Origin: an uncultured Aquabacterium sp.
GTDB lineage: Bacteria; Pseudomonadota; Gammaproteobacteria; Burkholderiales; Burkholderiaceae_C
Direction: 5' to 3'
Assembly (NCBI RefSeq): GCF_947366995.1
Contig: NZ_CANBCC010000028.1
Location: 1 to 44,821 of the forward strand
Length of the DNA: 44,821 nt
Of the stretch, positions 21,230 through 29,363 are shown piece after piece; the stretch's first letter is position 1, and every line of letters starts with the position of its first letter. Made by a program: the position numbers and the translations under genes. The notes under the pieces are model-generated. The model was given only the letters and a program-made list of their open reading frames with translations. It ran no database searches and was not told the DNA's origin.

Positions 21230-23638
21230 ATGACCCAACGATTCGAGCCGACCGCCCTGGTCGTGCCTTTCGAACAACTTCGCATGTCCGACGTGGAAGT
21301 CGTCGGCGGCAAGAACGCCAGCCTCGGCGAGATGATCTCGCAGCTGCCTGACGGCGTGCGCGTGCCCACCGGCTTCGCGACCACCGCCCACGCATTCCGC
21401 GAGTTCCTGAAGCACGACGGTCTGGCCGACCGCATCAGCCAGCGCCTCGCCACGCTCGACACCGAAGACGTGCGCGCCCTCGCCGCCGCCGGTGCCGAAA
21501 TCCGTGGCTGGGTCGAAGCCCAGCCCTTCCCCGCCGACCTGGAAAAGGCCATCCGCGACGCATTCGTGGTGCTCGCTGGTGACAACCTCCAGGCCTCGTT
21601 CGCCGTGCGCTCGTCGGCCACCGCCGAAGACCTGCCCGACGCCTCGTTCGCCGGCCAGCAGGAAACCTTCCTGAACGTGGTCGGCATCGAAGACATCCTG
21701 CACAAGATGAAGGAAGTCTTCGCCTCGCTGTACAACGACCGTGCGATCTCCTACCGCGTGCACAAGGGCTTTGCCCACGACGTGGTCGCCCTGTCGGCCG
21801 GCGTGCAGCGCATGGTGCGCTCCGACCTCGGCGCCGCCGGTGTGATGTTCACCATCGACACCGAATCCGGCTTCTCCGACGTCGTCTTCATCACCTCCAG
21901 CTACGGCCTGGGCGAAACCGTGGTGCAAGGTGCCGTCAACCCCGACGAGTTCTACGTCCACAAGCCCGCACTGAAGGCCGGCAAGCAGGCCGTCATCCGC
22001 CGCAACCTGGGCTCCAAGCTGATCAAGATGGAGTTCAGCACGCCCGAGGAAAAGGCCGCCACCGGCAAGCTGGTCAAGACCGTCGACACCACGGTCGAGG
22101 CCCGCAACCGCTACTCGCTGAGCAACGAAGACGTCACCGAACTGGCCCGCTACGCCCTGATCATCGAGCAGCACTATGGCCGCCCGATGGACATCGAATG
22201 GGGCAAGGACGGCACCGACGGCAAACTCTACATCCTGCAGGCCCGTCCGGAAACCGTGAAGAGCCAGCAGCAAGGCAAGGCCGAGCAGCGCTACAAGCTC
22301 AAGGGCACCGGCACCGTGCTGGCCGAAGGCCGCGCCATCGGTCAGAAGATCGGCACCGGCCCCGTGCGCCTGGTGCACTCCATCACCGAGATGGACCGCG
22401 TGCAGCCCGGCGACGTGCTGGTCACCGACATGACCGACCCCAACTGGGAGCCGGTGATGAAGCGCGCCAGCGCCATCGTGACCAACCGCGGCGGCCGCAC
22501 CTGCCACGCCGCCATCATCGCGCGTGAACTGGGCATCCCCGCCGTGGTGGGCTGCGGCAACGCCACAGAGCGACTCAAGGACGGCACCCTGGTGACCGTG
22601 GCCTGCTCGGAAGGCGACACCGGCTACATCTACGAAGGCCTGCTCGAAACCGAAGTCACCGAAGTGACCCGCGGCGAGATGCCCCACATCGGCCTGAAGG
22701 TCATGATGAACGTGGGCAACCCGCAGCTGGCCTTCGACTTCGCGCAGATGCCGAACAACGGCGTGGGCCTGGCCCGCCTCGAGTTCATCATCAACAACAA
22801 CATCGGCGTCCACCCCAAGGCCATCCTCGACTACCCGAACGTCGACAGCGACCTGAAGAAGGCAGTCGAATCGGTGGCCCGCGGCCACGCGTCGCCCCGC
22901 GCCTTCTACGTCGACAAGCTGGCTGAAGGCGTGGCCACGATCGCTGCCGCCTTCTGGCCCAAGCCCGTCATCGTGCGACTGTCGGACTTCAAGTCCAATG
23001 AGTACAAGAAGCTGATCGGCGGTTCGCGCTACGAGCCGGAAGAAGAAAACCCGATGCTGGGCTTCCGTGGCGCCTCGCGCTACATCTCGGCCGAGTTCGG
23101 CGAAGCCTTCGCCATGGAATGCGAAGCGCTCAAGCGCGTGCGCAACGACATGGGCCTGACCAACGTCGAGATCATGGTGCCCTTCGTGCGCACCCTGAAG
23201 CAGGCCGAGCGCGTGACCGGCATGCTGGCCGACCACGGTCTGGTGCGCGCCGCCAAGGGTGGCACCGACGGCCTGCGCGTCATCATGATGTGCGAAGTGC
23301 CCTCGAACGCCATCCTGGCCGAGCAGTTCCTCGAGTACTTCGACGGCATGTCCATCGGCTCGAACGACCTGACCCAGCTCACCCTGGGCCTGGACCGCGA
23401 CTCCGGCCTCGAACTGCTGGCCGCCGACTTCGACGAACGCGACCCAGCTGTGAAGGCCATGATTTCGCGCGCCATCGCGGCGTGCCGCGCCCATGGCAAG
23501 TACGTTGGCATCTGCGGACAAGGCCCCAGCGATCATCCGGACTTTGCCGAATGGCTGGCCGCAGAAGGCATTGTGTCGATCTCCCTCAACCCCGACACCG
23601 TGGTCGAGACCTGGCAGCGCCTGGCCGCCAAGTCCTGA
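21230..23638 (+). CDS. ppsA: Phosphoenolpyruvate synthase
   Basis: An 802-residue PEP synthase converting pyruvate and ATP to PEP, AMP and phosphate for gluconeogenesis. The N-terminal ATP-grasp domain begins '[20 protein letters not shown]' with '[20 protein letters not shown]'. The central swivel domain has catalytic H426 in '[20 protein letters not shown]'. The C-terminal TIM barrel ends with '[17 protein letters not shown]' and '[16 protein letters not shown]'. ATG 21230 is preceded by GGAG; the open frame upstream to 20102 is antisense to ppsR and not coding. The 219-bp divergent gap holds a possible -10 TACAAT at 21095-21100. The gene ends with a strong terminator. Confidence 0.97.
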   Translation: MTQRFEPTALVVPFEQLRMSDVEVVGGKNASLGEMISQLPDGVRVPTGFATTAHAFREFLKHDGLADRISQRLATLDTEDVRALAAAGAEIRGWVEAQPFPADLEKAIRDAFVVLAGDNLQASFAVRSSATAEDLPDASFAGQQETFLNVVGIEDILHKMKEVFASLYNDRAISYRVHKGFAHDVVALSAGVQRMVRSDLGAAGVMFTIDTESGFSDVVFITSSYGLGETVVQGAVNPDEFYVHKPALKAGKQAVIRRNLGSKLIKMEFSTPEEKAATGKLVKTVDTTVEARNRYSLSNEDVTELARYALIIEQHYGRPMDIEWGKDGTDGKLYILQARPETVKSQQQGKAEQRYKLKGTGTVLAEGRAIGQKIGTGPVRLVHSITEMDRVQPGDVLVTDMTDPNWEPVMKRASAIVTNRGGRTCHAAIIARELGIPAVVGCGNATERLKDGTLVTVACSEGDTGYIYEGLLETEVTEVTRGEMPHIGLKVMMNVGNPQLAFDFAQMPNNGVGLARLEFIINNNIGVHPKAILDYPNVDSDLKKAVESVARGHASPRAFYVDKLAEGVATIAAAFWPKPVIVRLSDFKSNEYKKLIGGSRYEPEEENPMLGFRGASRYISAEFGEAFAMECEALKRVRNDMGLTNVEIMVPFVRTLKQAERVTGMLADHGLVRAAKGGTDGLRVIMMCEVPSNAILAEQFLEYFDGMSIGSNDLTQLTLGLDRDSGLELLAADFDERDPAVKAMISRAIAACRAHGKYVGICGQGPSDHPDFAEWLAAEGIVSISLNPDTVVETWQRLAAKS

Positions 23639-23661
23639 TCTCCGTCGGGACGCGACTCAGG

Positions 23662-23684
23662 AAAGGGGCTTCGGCCCCTTTTTT
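23662..23684 (+). terminator. Intrinsic terminator after ppsA (UUCG tetraloop)
   Basis: AAGGGGC (23663-23669), loop TTCG, GCCCCTT (23674-23680), and further T to 23684. A very stable tetraloop terminator. It ends 9 bp before the ATG of the HPP gene. Confidence 0.88.
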
Positions 23685-23693
23685 CATGGCCCG

Positions 23694-24896
23694 ATGACCA
23701 CCCCCCTCAATTCACTGCAGCGCACACCCAGTCCGGCGTGGCTGCGGCGCGCCAGAATCCTGCTCTGGCCTTCCCCGACACGGCCCAGCCGCAAAGAGCG
23801 CATCCGCGCTGCAGTCGGAGCCGGCATCGGCCTGTTGATCACGGCCCTCGTGTGCCACGGACTGGGCCCATCCGGACCGGCCAACCTGTGGCTGATGGCA
23901 CCGCTCGGCGCCTCGGCGGTACTGGTGTTCGCCGTCCCGGCGGGCCCCATGGCGCAACCATGGGCGGCGCTCGGTGGCAATACCCTGTCCTCGCTCATCG
24001 GGCTCGGTTTTGCCTTCACCGGGCTGGATGCCGAATGGGCCGGCCCCATCGCCGTGTGTGCGGCCATGCTCTGCATGCTGGCCCTGCGCTGCCTCCACCC
24101 GCCGGGTGGCGCCGTGGCCCTCACGGCCGTGCTCACCCACACCACCCAGTGGACCTATCCGCTGTTTCCCGTGTTCGTGAACACGCTCCTGCTGGTGTGC
24201 GTGGGCGCCGTCTACAACAGCATGACCGGACGCCCTTACCCGCACCCGCAAGGCGCCCCATCGCCCGGCCCCTCCGATGGGCGCCCCGGGCCCGCCGAAC
24301 CCGATGCCTTGAGCGAGGTCCTGCAACGCTACAACCAGGTCCTCGACATCAGCCGCGACGACCTCGAAGCGCTGCTCCACGAAACGGAGCGGCTGGCCTA
24401 CCGCGAGCGGCTGAGCGCCCTGCGCTGCAGCAACATCATGTCCTCGCCACCCATCACGGTGCAGTTCGGCACCCCACTGCAGGAAGCGTGGAACCTCCTC
24501 ACCCGGCATGACATCAAGGCACTGCCCGTGGTTGACCGCTACCAGCACCTCGTGGGCATCGTCACACGCGCCGACTTCATGCGCCACGCCGACCGCGTCG
24601 CCGGACAACCCGCCGGCGAGGTGCGGGCCCTGGCTGAGCGACTCCGCACCCTGCTGCGCCCCACCCCGGGCACCGACTCCGACAAGGCCGAGGTTGTGGG
24701 CCAGATCATGACGCGCCAGGTGCGCGTGGCCAGCGCCGACCGGCCCCTCATCGACCTGTTGCCCCTGTTCACCGAGGGCGGACACCACCACATTCCGATC
24801 GTGAGCGACGACAGGCGGCTCGTCGGCATCCTGACGCAGTCCGATTTCCTGCGTGCCTGGTCACGCGCGGTGCACGACGGTTGGCGGCAGGGTTGA
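23694..24896 (+). CDS. HPP family membrane protein with two C-terminal CBS domains
   Basis: A 400-residue protein. The N-terminal half (about 35-190) is an HPP domain with four transmembrane helices and the signature 'CLHPPGGAVAL'. The C-terminal half carries a CBS pair: 'IMSSPPITVQFGTPLQEAWN...' near 245-300 and 'IMTRQVRVASADRPLIDLLP' onward near 340-390, which usually binds adenosyl ligands. HPP proteins are thought to act in nitrite or other ion transport, but the substrate here is unknown. ATG 23694 lies immediately after the ppsA terminator with no Shine-Dalgarno sequence, so either the true start is downstream or the message is leaderless. The candidate rpsF promoter overlaps its 3' end. 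Confidence 0.85.
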   Translation: MTTPLNSLQRTPSPAWLRRARILLWPSPTRPSRKERIRAAVGAGIGLLITALVCHGLGPSGPANLWLMAPLGASAVLVFAVPAGPMAQPWAALGGNTLSSLIGLGFAFTGLDAEWAGPIAVCAAMLCMLALRCLHPPGGAVALTAVLTHTTQWTYPLFPVFVNTLLLVCVGAVYNSMTGRPYPHPQGAPSPGPSDGRPGPAEPDALSEVLQRYNQVLDISRDDLEALLHETERLAYRERLSALRCSNIMSSPPITVQFGTPLQEAWNLLTRHDIKALPVVDRYQHLVGIVTRADFMRHADRVAGQPAGEVRALAERLRTLLRPTPGTDSDKAEVVGQIMTRQVRVASADRPLIDLLPLFTEGGHHHIPIVSDDRRLVGILTQSDFLRAWSRAVHDGWRQG

Positions 24897-24910
24897 ATCG
24901 GTGCTAGACT
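24881..24910 (+). promoter_or_regulatory. Candidate promoter of the rpsF-priB-rpsR-rplI operon
   Basis: TTGGCG (24881-24886), an 18-bp spacer, then extended -10 TGC-TAGACT (24902-24910). It overlaps the last codons of the HPP gene and would give a leader of about 115 nt before rpsF. Confidence 0.45.
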
Positions 24911-24932
24911 CGCAGGCTTTCCCGAATGTTGG

Positions 24933-24963
24933 GTGTCGTGCGCTTTCTTAGTGCGCGGCACAC
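24933..24963 (+). other. Stem-loop in the rpsF leader
   Basis: GTGTCGTGCGC (24933-24943) pairs with GCGCGGCACAC (24953-24963) through two helices separated by a small internal loop, with a 9-nt apical loop. Leaders of rpsF operons often carry an S6:S18-binding autoregulatory structure; this is a candidate only. Confidence 0.35.
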
Positions 24964-25032
24964 AGCCCTTGCCGTCAGCGGGTTTGACGCTTCGCGACGG
25001 CTTCCATCAACTGGAATCCACAAGGAGTTTCC

Positions 25033-25398
25033 ATGCGTCACTACGAAATCATCGTGCTGATCCACCCGGATCAAAGCGAACAGGTTCCGGCCATGCTGGA
25101 GCGCTACAAGACCCTGATCACCACGAACGGTGGCCAGGTGCACCGCGTTGAAGACTGGGGCCGCCGTCAGCTGGCTTACCAGATCAACAAGCTGGCCAAG
25201 GCGCACTACCTGTGCCTGAACGTCGAAATCAGCAAGGAAACCCTGGCTGAAATCGAAACCGGCTTCAAGTTCAACGACGCCGTGCTGCGTCACCTGACCG
25301 TGCAGAAGGACAAGGCCGAGACCGCTCCTTCCGTGATGATGAAGCAAGTTGAGCGTGAAGAGGCCCGCAAGGCCGCTCAGGAGCAAGCCGCCGCCTGA
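25033..25398 (+). CDS. rpsF: 30S ribosomal protein S6
   Basis: A 121-residue S6 protein that binds with S18 on the 30S platform. The start '[18 protein letters not shown]' and '[20 protein letters not shown]' are diagnostic. The C-terminal tail is charged ('[15 protein letters not shown]'), as often in betaproteobacteria. ATG 25033 follows AAGGAG. First gene of rpsF-priB-rpsR-rplI; the roughly 115-nt leader contains a stem-loop. Confidence 0.98.
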   Translation: MRHYEIIVLIHPDQSEQVPAMLERYKTLITTNGGQVHRVEDWGRRQLAYQINKLAKAHYLCLNVEISKETLAEIETGFKFNDAVLRHLTVQKDKAETAPSVMMKQVEREEARKAAQEQAAA

Positions 25399-25463
25399 TT
25401 GATGCCGCAAGGCATCCAGGCACCGCGTCCCCGCGATCGGGGTCTGCGCGGGCACTGCACGAC

Positions 25464-25754
25464 ATGAACCACGTCCTGCTGTCCGCCAAGATCATCGAGC
25501 GCAAGGCGTTGAGATACACCCCCGCCGGCCTCCCCGCCCTCGACCTCGTGCTTGAACACGAATCCGAGGTGACGGAAGCCCAGCAGACCCGCAAGGTGAA
25601 GCTGGAACTCAAGGCCCTGGCGCTTGGCGACATCGCCAATCGCCTGAACCGGCAGGACACCGGCGTGCCCATCGGCATCACCGGCTTCCTCGGGGCTCCG
25701 CGCAACGGACGAGGTGTGCTGCTTCACATCACCGAACTCAACGACATCGTTTAA
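25464..25754 (+). CDS. priB: Primosomal replication protein N (PriB)
   Basis: A 96-residue OB-fold protein related to SSB, which stabilises PriA on forks and helps load DnaB during replication restart. Visible features are 'NHVLLSAKIIERKALRYTPA' and 'GVPIGITGFLGAPRNGRGVL'. It lies between rpsF and rpsR, the usual place in beta- and gammaproteobacteria. dnaB follows this operon, so restart and helicase genes are neighbours. Confidence 0.95.
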   Translation: MNHVLLSAKIIERKALRYTPAGLPALDLVLEHESEVTEAQQTRKVKLELKALALGDIANRLNRQDTGVPIGITGFLGAPRNGRGVLLHITELNDIV

Positions 25755-25782
25755 ACATCCATTCGGATACTGAGAGGTCATC

Positions 25783-26076
25783 ATGGCTGCTCCCCGCTCC
25801 AAGAACGGCAAGTTCTCCAAAGACCGCAAGGGCAAGCGCAACACGCAATCCCTGCTGTTCCGCCGCAAGCGCTTCTGCCGCTTCACCGTCGCTGGCGTCG
25901 AACAGATCGACTACAAGGACGTCGACACCCTGCGCGACTTCATCGCTGAAAACGGCAAGATCATCCCCGCTCGCCTGACCGGCACCCGCGCGATCTACCA
26001 GCGTCAGCTGACCACCGCCATCAAGCGCGCTCGCTTCCTGGCCCTGCTGCCCTACAGCGATCAGCACCGCGTCTAA
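25783..26076 (+). CDS. rpsR: 30S ribosomal protein S18
   Basis: A 97-residue S18, partner of S6 on the 30S subunit. Landmarks are '[20 protein letters not shown]' and '[20 protein letters not shown]'. The N-terminus is about 20 residues longer and more basic than in E. coli, which is common in Burkholderiales. ATG 25783 is preceded by GAGAGG; rplI follows after 12 bp. Confidence 0.98.
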   Translation: MAAPRSKNGKFSKDRKGKRNTQSLLFRRKRFCRFTVAGVEQIDYKDVDTLRDFIAENGKIIPARLTGTRAIYQRQLTTAIKRARFLALLPYSDQHRV

Positions 26077-26088
26077 GGAGTCCTCGTC

Positions 26089-26541
26089 ATGCAAATCATC
26101 CTCCTCGAAAAAGTCGCCAACCTGGGCAACCTGGGTGATGTGGTCAAGGTCAAGGACGGCTACGCCCGTAACTTCCTGATCCCGACCAAGCAGGCCCGTC
26201 GCGCCACCGAAAAGGCTGTGGCCGAGTTCGAAGCCCGCCGCGCCGAGCTGGAAAAGGCTCAGGCCGAGAAGCTGGCCGCCGCTCAGGCCGTCGGCGAAAA
26301 GCTGACCGGCAAGACCGTCACCCTCAGCCAGAAGGCTGGCGTGGACGGCCGTCTGTTCGGCTCGGTCACCAACCACGACATCGCCGACGGCCTGAAGGCC
26401 GCTGGTTTCGACGTGGCCAAGCAGCAGATCCGTCTGCCGAACGGCCCGCTGAAGACCGTGGGCGAGCACCCGGTTTCCGTCGCCCTGCACACCGATGTGG
26501 TGGTCGACGTGACCGTGGCTGTGGTCGGCGAAACCGTCTGA
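26089..26541 (+). CDS. rplI: 50S ribosomal protein L9
   Basis: A 150-residue L9. The N-terminal RNA-binding domain starts '[20 protein letters not shown]' with '[14 protein letters not shown]'. A long connecting helix (about 45-75) rich in Ala, Glu and Lys leads to the C-terminal domain. ATG 26089 follows AAGGAG. It ends the operon; hairpins follow before dnaB. Confidence 0.98.
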   Translation: MQIILLEKVANLGNLGDVVKVKDGYARNFLIPTKQARRATEKAVAEFEARRAELEKAQAEKLAAAQAVGEKLTGKTVTLSQKAGVDGRLFGSVTNHDIADGLKAAGFDVAKQQIRLPNGPLKTVGEHPVSVALHTDVVVDVTVAVVGETV

Positions 26542-26590
26542 TCGCGTCACGCACACACTGAGCCGGGCTCGTTCCGGCTCGACCCTGCAG

Positions 26591-26618
26591 GGCCGGCTTT
26601 TGCCGGCCTTGTTCATTT
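26591..26618 (+). terminator. Probable terminator after rplI
   Basis: GGCCGGC (26591-26597), loop TTTT, GCCGGCC (26602-26608), then TTGTTCATTTT, a broken T-rich tail. A second hairpin, GAGCCGG/CCGGCTC (26560-26580), stands just upstream without a T-run. Confidence 0.6.
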
Positions 26619-26629
26619 TGGGCGTCGAC

Positions 26630-26705
26630 TTGTCCACCGCATTGCACAGGTCGCCCCCAGGCTGTCCCACGCCCGTTCACAGGCTTGCCCACAGCCTTGT
26701 CCACA
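26630..26705 (+). promoter_or_regulatory. Cluster of DnaA-box-like sequences upstream of dnaB
   Basis: TTGTCCACA (26697-26705) differs from the DnaA box TTATCCACA at one base; TTGCCCACA (26685-26693) and TTGTCCACC (26630-26638) differ at two. Weaker relatives are ATTGCACA (26641-26648) and TGTCCCAC (26663-26670). All lie in the 217-bp gap before dnaB, suggesting DnaA-responsive expression of the helicase gene. It is not an origin: no AT-rich unwinding region or usual origin genes are present. Confidence 0.5.
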
Positions 26706-26758
26706 GGCGCCCCGAAACGGCGATGCCGCACGGGCCCTGCCCCACTTATCATTGCGTC

Positions 26759-28186
26759 ATGGCCGCTGTGTTCCCCTCCTCCAACGCCTCGAACGACACC
26801 CGCATCCCGAGCGACGAGATCGCCAAGCTGCGTGTGCCGCCCCACTCCATCGAGGCCGAACAGAGCGTCCTGGGCGGCCTGCTGCTCGACAACAGCGCCT
26901 GGGACCGCGCCTCCGACCTGCTGAGCGAAAGCGATTTTTACCGCCATGAGCACCAGCTGATCTTCACCGCCATCCAGCAGCTGGTGAACGCATCGAAGCC
27001 GGCAGACGTGATCACGGTCTACGAGCAACTGCAGATGGCTGGCAAAGGCGCCGAGGTGGGCGGCCTGGCCTACCTGAACGCCCTCGCCCAGTCCGTGCCC
27101 AGCGCGGCCAACATGCGCCGCTACGCCGAAATCGTTCGCGAGCGCGCGGTGCTGCGCAAGCTTGTCACCGTCAGCGACGAGATTGCGACCAACGCCTTCA
27201 ATCCTGCCGGCCGCAACGTCTCGGACATCCTGGACGAAGCCGAGGCCAAGATCATGAAGATCGGGGAAGAAGGCAACAAGAGCAAACAGGGCTTCCACTC
27301 GATGGATGGTCTGGTGGTCGACCTGCTGGACCGCGTGACCGAACTGGCCGACAACGGCTCCGAGGACGTGACCGGCGTGCGCACTGGCTTCATCGAGATG
27401 GACAAGATGACGGCCGGTCTGCAGAAGGGTGACCTCATCATCCTGGCGGCCCGCCCGTCCATGGGCAAGACGGCGTTCGCGCTGAACATCGGCGAGAACG
27501 TGGCGGTCAACGAAGGCCTGCCAGTGGCCGTGTTCTCGATGGAAATGGGCGCCTCGCAGCTCGCCCTGCGTATGGTGGGCTCGATCGGGCGCATCAACCA
27601 GCAGAACCTGCGTACCGGCCGCCTGACCGACGACGAATGGAGCCGCCTGAGCGAAACCGTCGAGAAGCTGCGTACGGCCAACGTCTTCATCGACGAGACA
27701 CCGGGCCTCTCGCCCAATGAACTGCGGGCACGCGCCCGCCGGCTGGCGCGTCAGTTCGGCGGCACGCTGGGCCTCATCATCATCGACTACCTGCAGCTGA
27801 TGAGCGGCTCGGGCGGCAACGAGGAAAACCGCGCCACCGTGATCGGCGAAATTTCCCGGGGCCTGAAAGCACTGGCCAAGGAACTGCAGTGCCCGGTGAT
27901 CGCGTTGTCGCAGTTAAACCGCTCGGTCGAAACCCGACCCGACAAGCGCCCCATGATGTCCGACCTGCGGGAATCCGGCGCCATCGAGCAGGACGCCGAC
28001 GTGATCATGTTCATCTACCGCGATGAGTACTACAACCGCGAATCGAAGCTGCAGGGCATGGCCGAGATCATCATCGGCAAGCAGCGTAATGGCCCGGTGG
28101 GTGCGGTGCACCTGGCCTTCCTGAAGGCAAACACGCGCTTCGAGAACCTGGCCCCAGGGACCTACATCGGCGGCGACGAATACTGA
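26759..28186 (+). CDS. dnaB: Replicative DNA helicase DnaB
   Basis: A 475-residue hexameric 5'-3' helicase of the replication fork. The N-terminal domain starts near 'LRVPPHSIEAEQSVLGGLLL'. The RecA-like domain carries Walker A 'ARPSMGKTAFALNI', Walker B 'LGLIIIDYLQLMSG' and the arginine/loop segment 'LRESGAIEQDADVIMFIYRD'. There is no intein. ATG 26759 has no clear Shine-Dalgarno sequence; a -10-like TATCAT ends 6 bp before it, so a leaderless message is possible. The frame is open upstream to 26600 through the DnaA-like cluster, which is not coding. A terminator serving the opposite strand follows. Confidence 0.96.
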   Translation: MAAVFPSSNASNDTRIPSDEIAKLRVPPHSIEAEQSVLGGLLLDNSAWDRASDLLSESDFYRHEHQLIFTAIQQLVNASKPADVITVYEQLQMAGKGAEVGGLAYLNALAQSVPSAANMRRYAEIVRERAVLRKLVTVSDEIATNAFNPAGRNVSDILDEAEAKIMKIGEEGNKSKQGFHSMDGLVVDLLDRVTELADNGSEDVTGVRTGFIEMDKMTAGLQKGDLIILAARPSMGKTAFALNIGENVAVNEGLPVAVFSMEMGASQLALRMVGSIGRINQQNLRTGRLTDDEWSRLSETVEKLRTANVFIDETPGLSPNELRARARRLARQFGGTLGLIIIDYLQLMSGSGGNEENRATVIGEISRGLKALAKELQCPVIALSQLNRSVETRPDKRPMMSDLRESGAIEQDADVIMFIYRDEYYNRESKLQGMAEIIIGKQRNGPVGAVHLAFLKANTRFENLAPGTYIGGDEY

Positions 28187-28238
28187 CCCAGGTGTCGCCC
28201 TCAAGGGCGTTGCCGGGGGCGCTTACGTTCCTGCGAAC

Positions 28239-28275
28239 AAAAAAAGGGCCGCAACGCGCCAGGCGTGCGGCCCTT
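28239..28275 (-). terminator. Terminator for the Bax-inhibitor-like gene, between convergent genes
   Basis: On the minus strand, AAGGGCCGCA and TGCGGCCCTT form a 10-bp stem with a 12-nt loop, followed by a T-run (A-run at 28239-28245 on plus). The plus-strand tail TTGTTC is weaker, so it may also act on dnaB transcripts. Confidence 0.85.
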
Positions 28276-28307
28276 GTTCCAAGTGCGCGCACGCACCGGG
28301 ATGCGGA

Positions 28308-29003
28308 TCAGTCGTCGCTGCCGCCGAGGATACCCAGCAACTGCAGCAGTGCGGTGAACACGTTGTAGATGTCCAGGTAGATGGCCAGGGTGGCCGTGAT
28401 GTAGTTCGTCTCGCCGCCGTCCATCACGCGCTTCAGGTCGTACAGGATGTAGGCCGAGAAGATGCCGACCATCAGCGCCGACACGGCGAGCATCAGCGCC
28501 GGCATCTGCAGCCAGATGTTGGCCACAGCGGCCACCAGCACGACCAACACACCCACGAACAGCCACTTGCCCATGCCGGACAGGTCGCGCTTGATGGTCG
28601 ATGCCAGCGTGGCCATGGCGCCGAACACCACCGCGGTGCCGCCGAAGGCAAAGCCGATCAATTGGGCGCCATTGGAGAGGCCCAGCACCGCCCCGATGAG
28701 CCGTGAGAGCATCAGGCCCATGAAGAAAGTGAAGCCCAGCAGCAGCAGCACCCCGACGCCCGAGTGCTTGAACTTCTCGATCGCGAAGAAGAAGCCGAAC
28801 GCGACGGCCATGAAAATGCCAAAGCCGATCAGCGGGCTGCCGCTGAAGAAGCTGAAACCCATCGAGACGCCCAACCAGGCACCGATGACGGTCGGCACCA
28901 TCGACAGGGCCAGCAAGGCATAGGTGTTGCGCAACACGCGACGCTGTGCACCGACGGCCTGGCCGCCATACACGACGTCAAGGGGTTTGAGCGAGCGATC
29001 CAT
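28308..29003 (-). CDS. Bax inhibitor-1/YccA family membrane protein
   Basis: A 231-residue polytopic protein with seven hydrophobic segments, matching the BI-1 (UPF0005) family: 'LRNTYALLALSMVPTVIGAW', 'GFTFFMGLMLSRLIGAVLG', and the C-terminal 'FSAYILYDLKRVMDGGETNY'. The aspartates near this end correspond to the pH sensor/calcium-leak residues of BI-1 proteins. YccA relatives bind FtsH. I chose ATG 29003 because GGAGG lies 6 nt upstream; an ATG two codons earlier (29009) directly abuts the SD and is unlikely. A possible -10 (TACAAT on minus, 29062-29067) precedes it. Confidence 0.9.
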   Translation of the reverse strand: MDRSLKPLDVVYGGQAVGAQRRVLRNTYALLALSMVPTVIGAWLGVSMGFSFFSGSPLIGFGIFMAVAFGFFFAIEKFKHSGVGVLLLLGFTFFMGLMLSRLIGAVLGLSNGAQLIGFAFGGTAVVFGAMATLASTIKRDLSGMGKWLFVGVLVVLVAAVANIWLQMPALMLAVSALMVGIFSAYILYDLKRVMDGGETNYITATLAIYLDIYNVFTALLQLLGILGGSDD

Positions 29004-29061
29004 GTTCATCCTCCAGCAAGACAGCTACAGACCGCGCGGCGCGCGATTCTGACATGAGCGC

Positions 29062-29067
29062 ATTGTA
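29062..29067 (-). promoter_or_regulatory. Candidate -10 element upstream of the Bax-inhibitor-like gene
   Basis: TACAAT on the minus strand, about 60 bp upstream of the chosen start. No good -35 was found at normal spacing, so this is weak. Confidence 0.3.
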
Positions 29068-29097
29068 CGGGTGGGTTCGCAGGCCCTGCCCGCAACG

Positions 29098-29316
29098 TCA
29101 CTTTGTGAGGATGAGCTTGCCGAGCTTGGTCAGGCGAAGCTGGTAGAGCGCACCTTCGTGCTGGATGTGCAGCACTCGACCACCGCGAAACAGCTGCTCG
29201 CTGTCCACGGTCTGCAGTGCCGCCTCGGCAACGCCATCCGGGTTGGCCGATTGGACGGGAGCACCGGGCACCGGTCGGCCAGCCGCCGACTCGGAGTCGC
29301 ATGGAAGTTCTTGCAT
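29098..29316 (-). CDS. hemP: Hemin uptake protein HemP
   Basis: A 72-residue small protein. The C-terminal half, 'LFRGGRVLHIQHEGALYQLR' followed by LTKLGKLILTK, is the HemP signature; the first 35 residues are poorly conserved. HemP helps express haem uptake genes or haem use under iron limitation in beta- and alphaproteobacteria. No haem receptor or ABC haem transporter is beside it; neighbours are a BI-1 protein and an RNA methyltransferase. A Fur-type box sits inside its promoter. The predicted transcription start falls at or next to ATG 29316, so translation may be leaderless or begin at an internal codon such as the GTG near residue 16. Confidence 0.88.
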   Translation of the reverse strand: MQELPCDSESAAGRPVPGAPVQSANPDGVAEAALQTVDSEQLFRGGRVLHIQHEGALYQLRLTKLGKLILTK

Positions 29317-29322
29317 GCCATC

Positions 29323-29351
29323 ATTCTAAATGCGAATAATTCGCACTACAA
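29323..29351 (-). promoter_or_regulatory. hemP promoter with Fur box in the spacer
   Basis: On the minus strand: -35 TTGTAG (29346-29351), exactly 17 bp, then -10 TAGAAT (29323-29328). The spacer is the palindrome TGCGAAT-A-ATTCGCA (29331-29345), which matches the Fur pattern seen in AATGAGAATAATTCTCATT-type boxes. Iron-loaded Fur bound here would block RNA polymerase. Confidence 0.75.
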
Positions 29352-29363
29352 GAGACAAAGCGA

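Noticed and set aside
21143-23536. Long minus-strand open frame opposite ppsA
   Set aside because: Same shadow pattern as opposite gcvP; ppsA on the plus strand has all its catalytic motifs.
26630-26705. Replication origin
   Set aside because: Boxes resemble DnaA sites, but there is no AT-rich segment and no dnaA, dnaN or parAB nearby.
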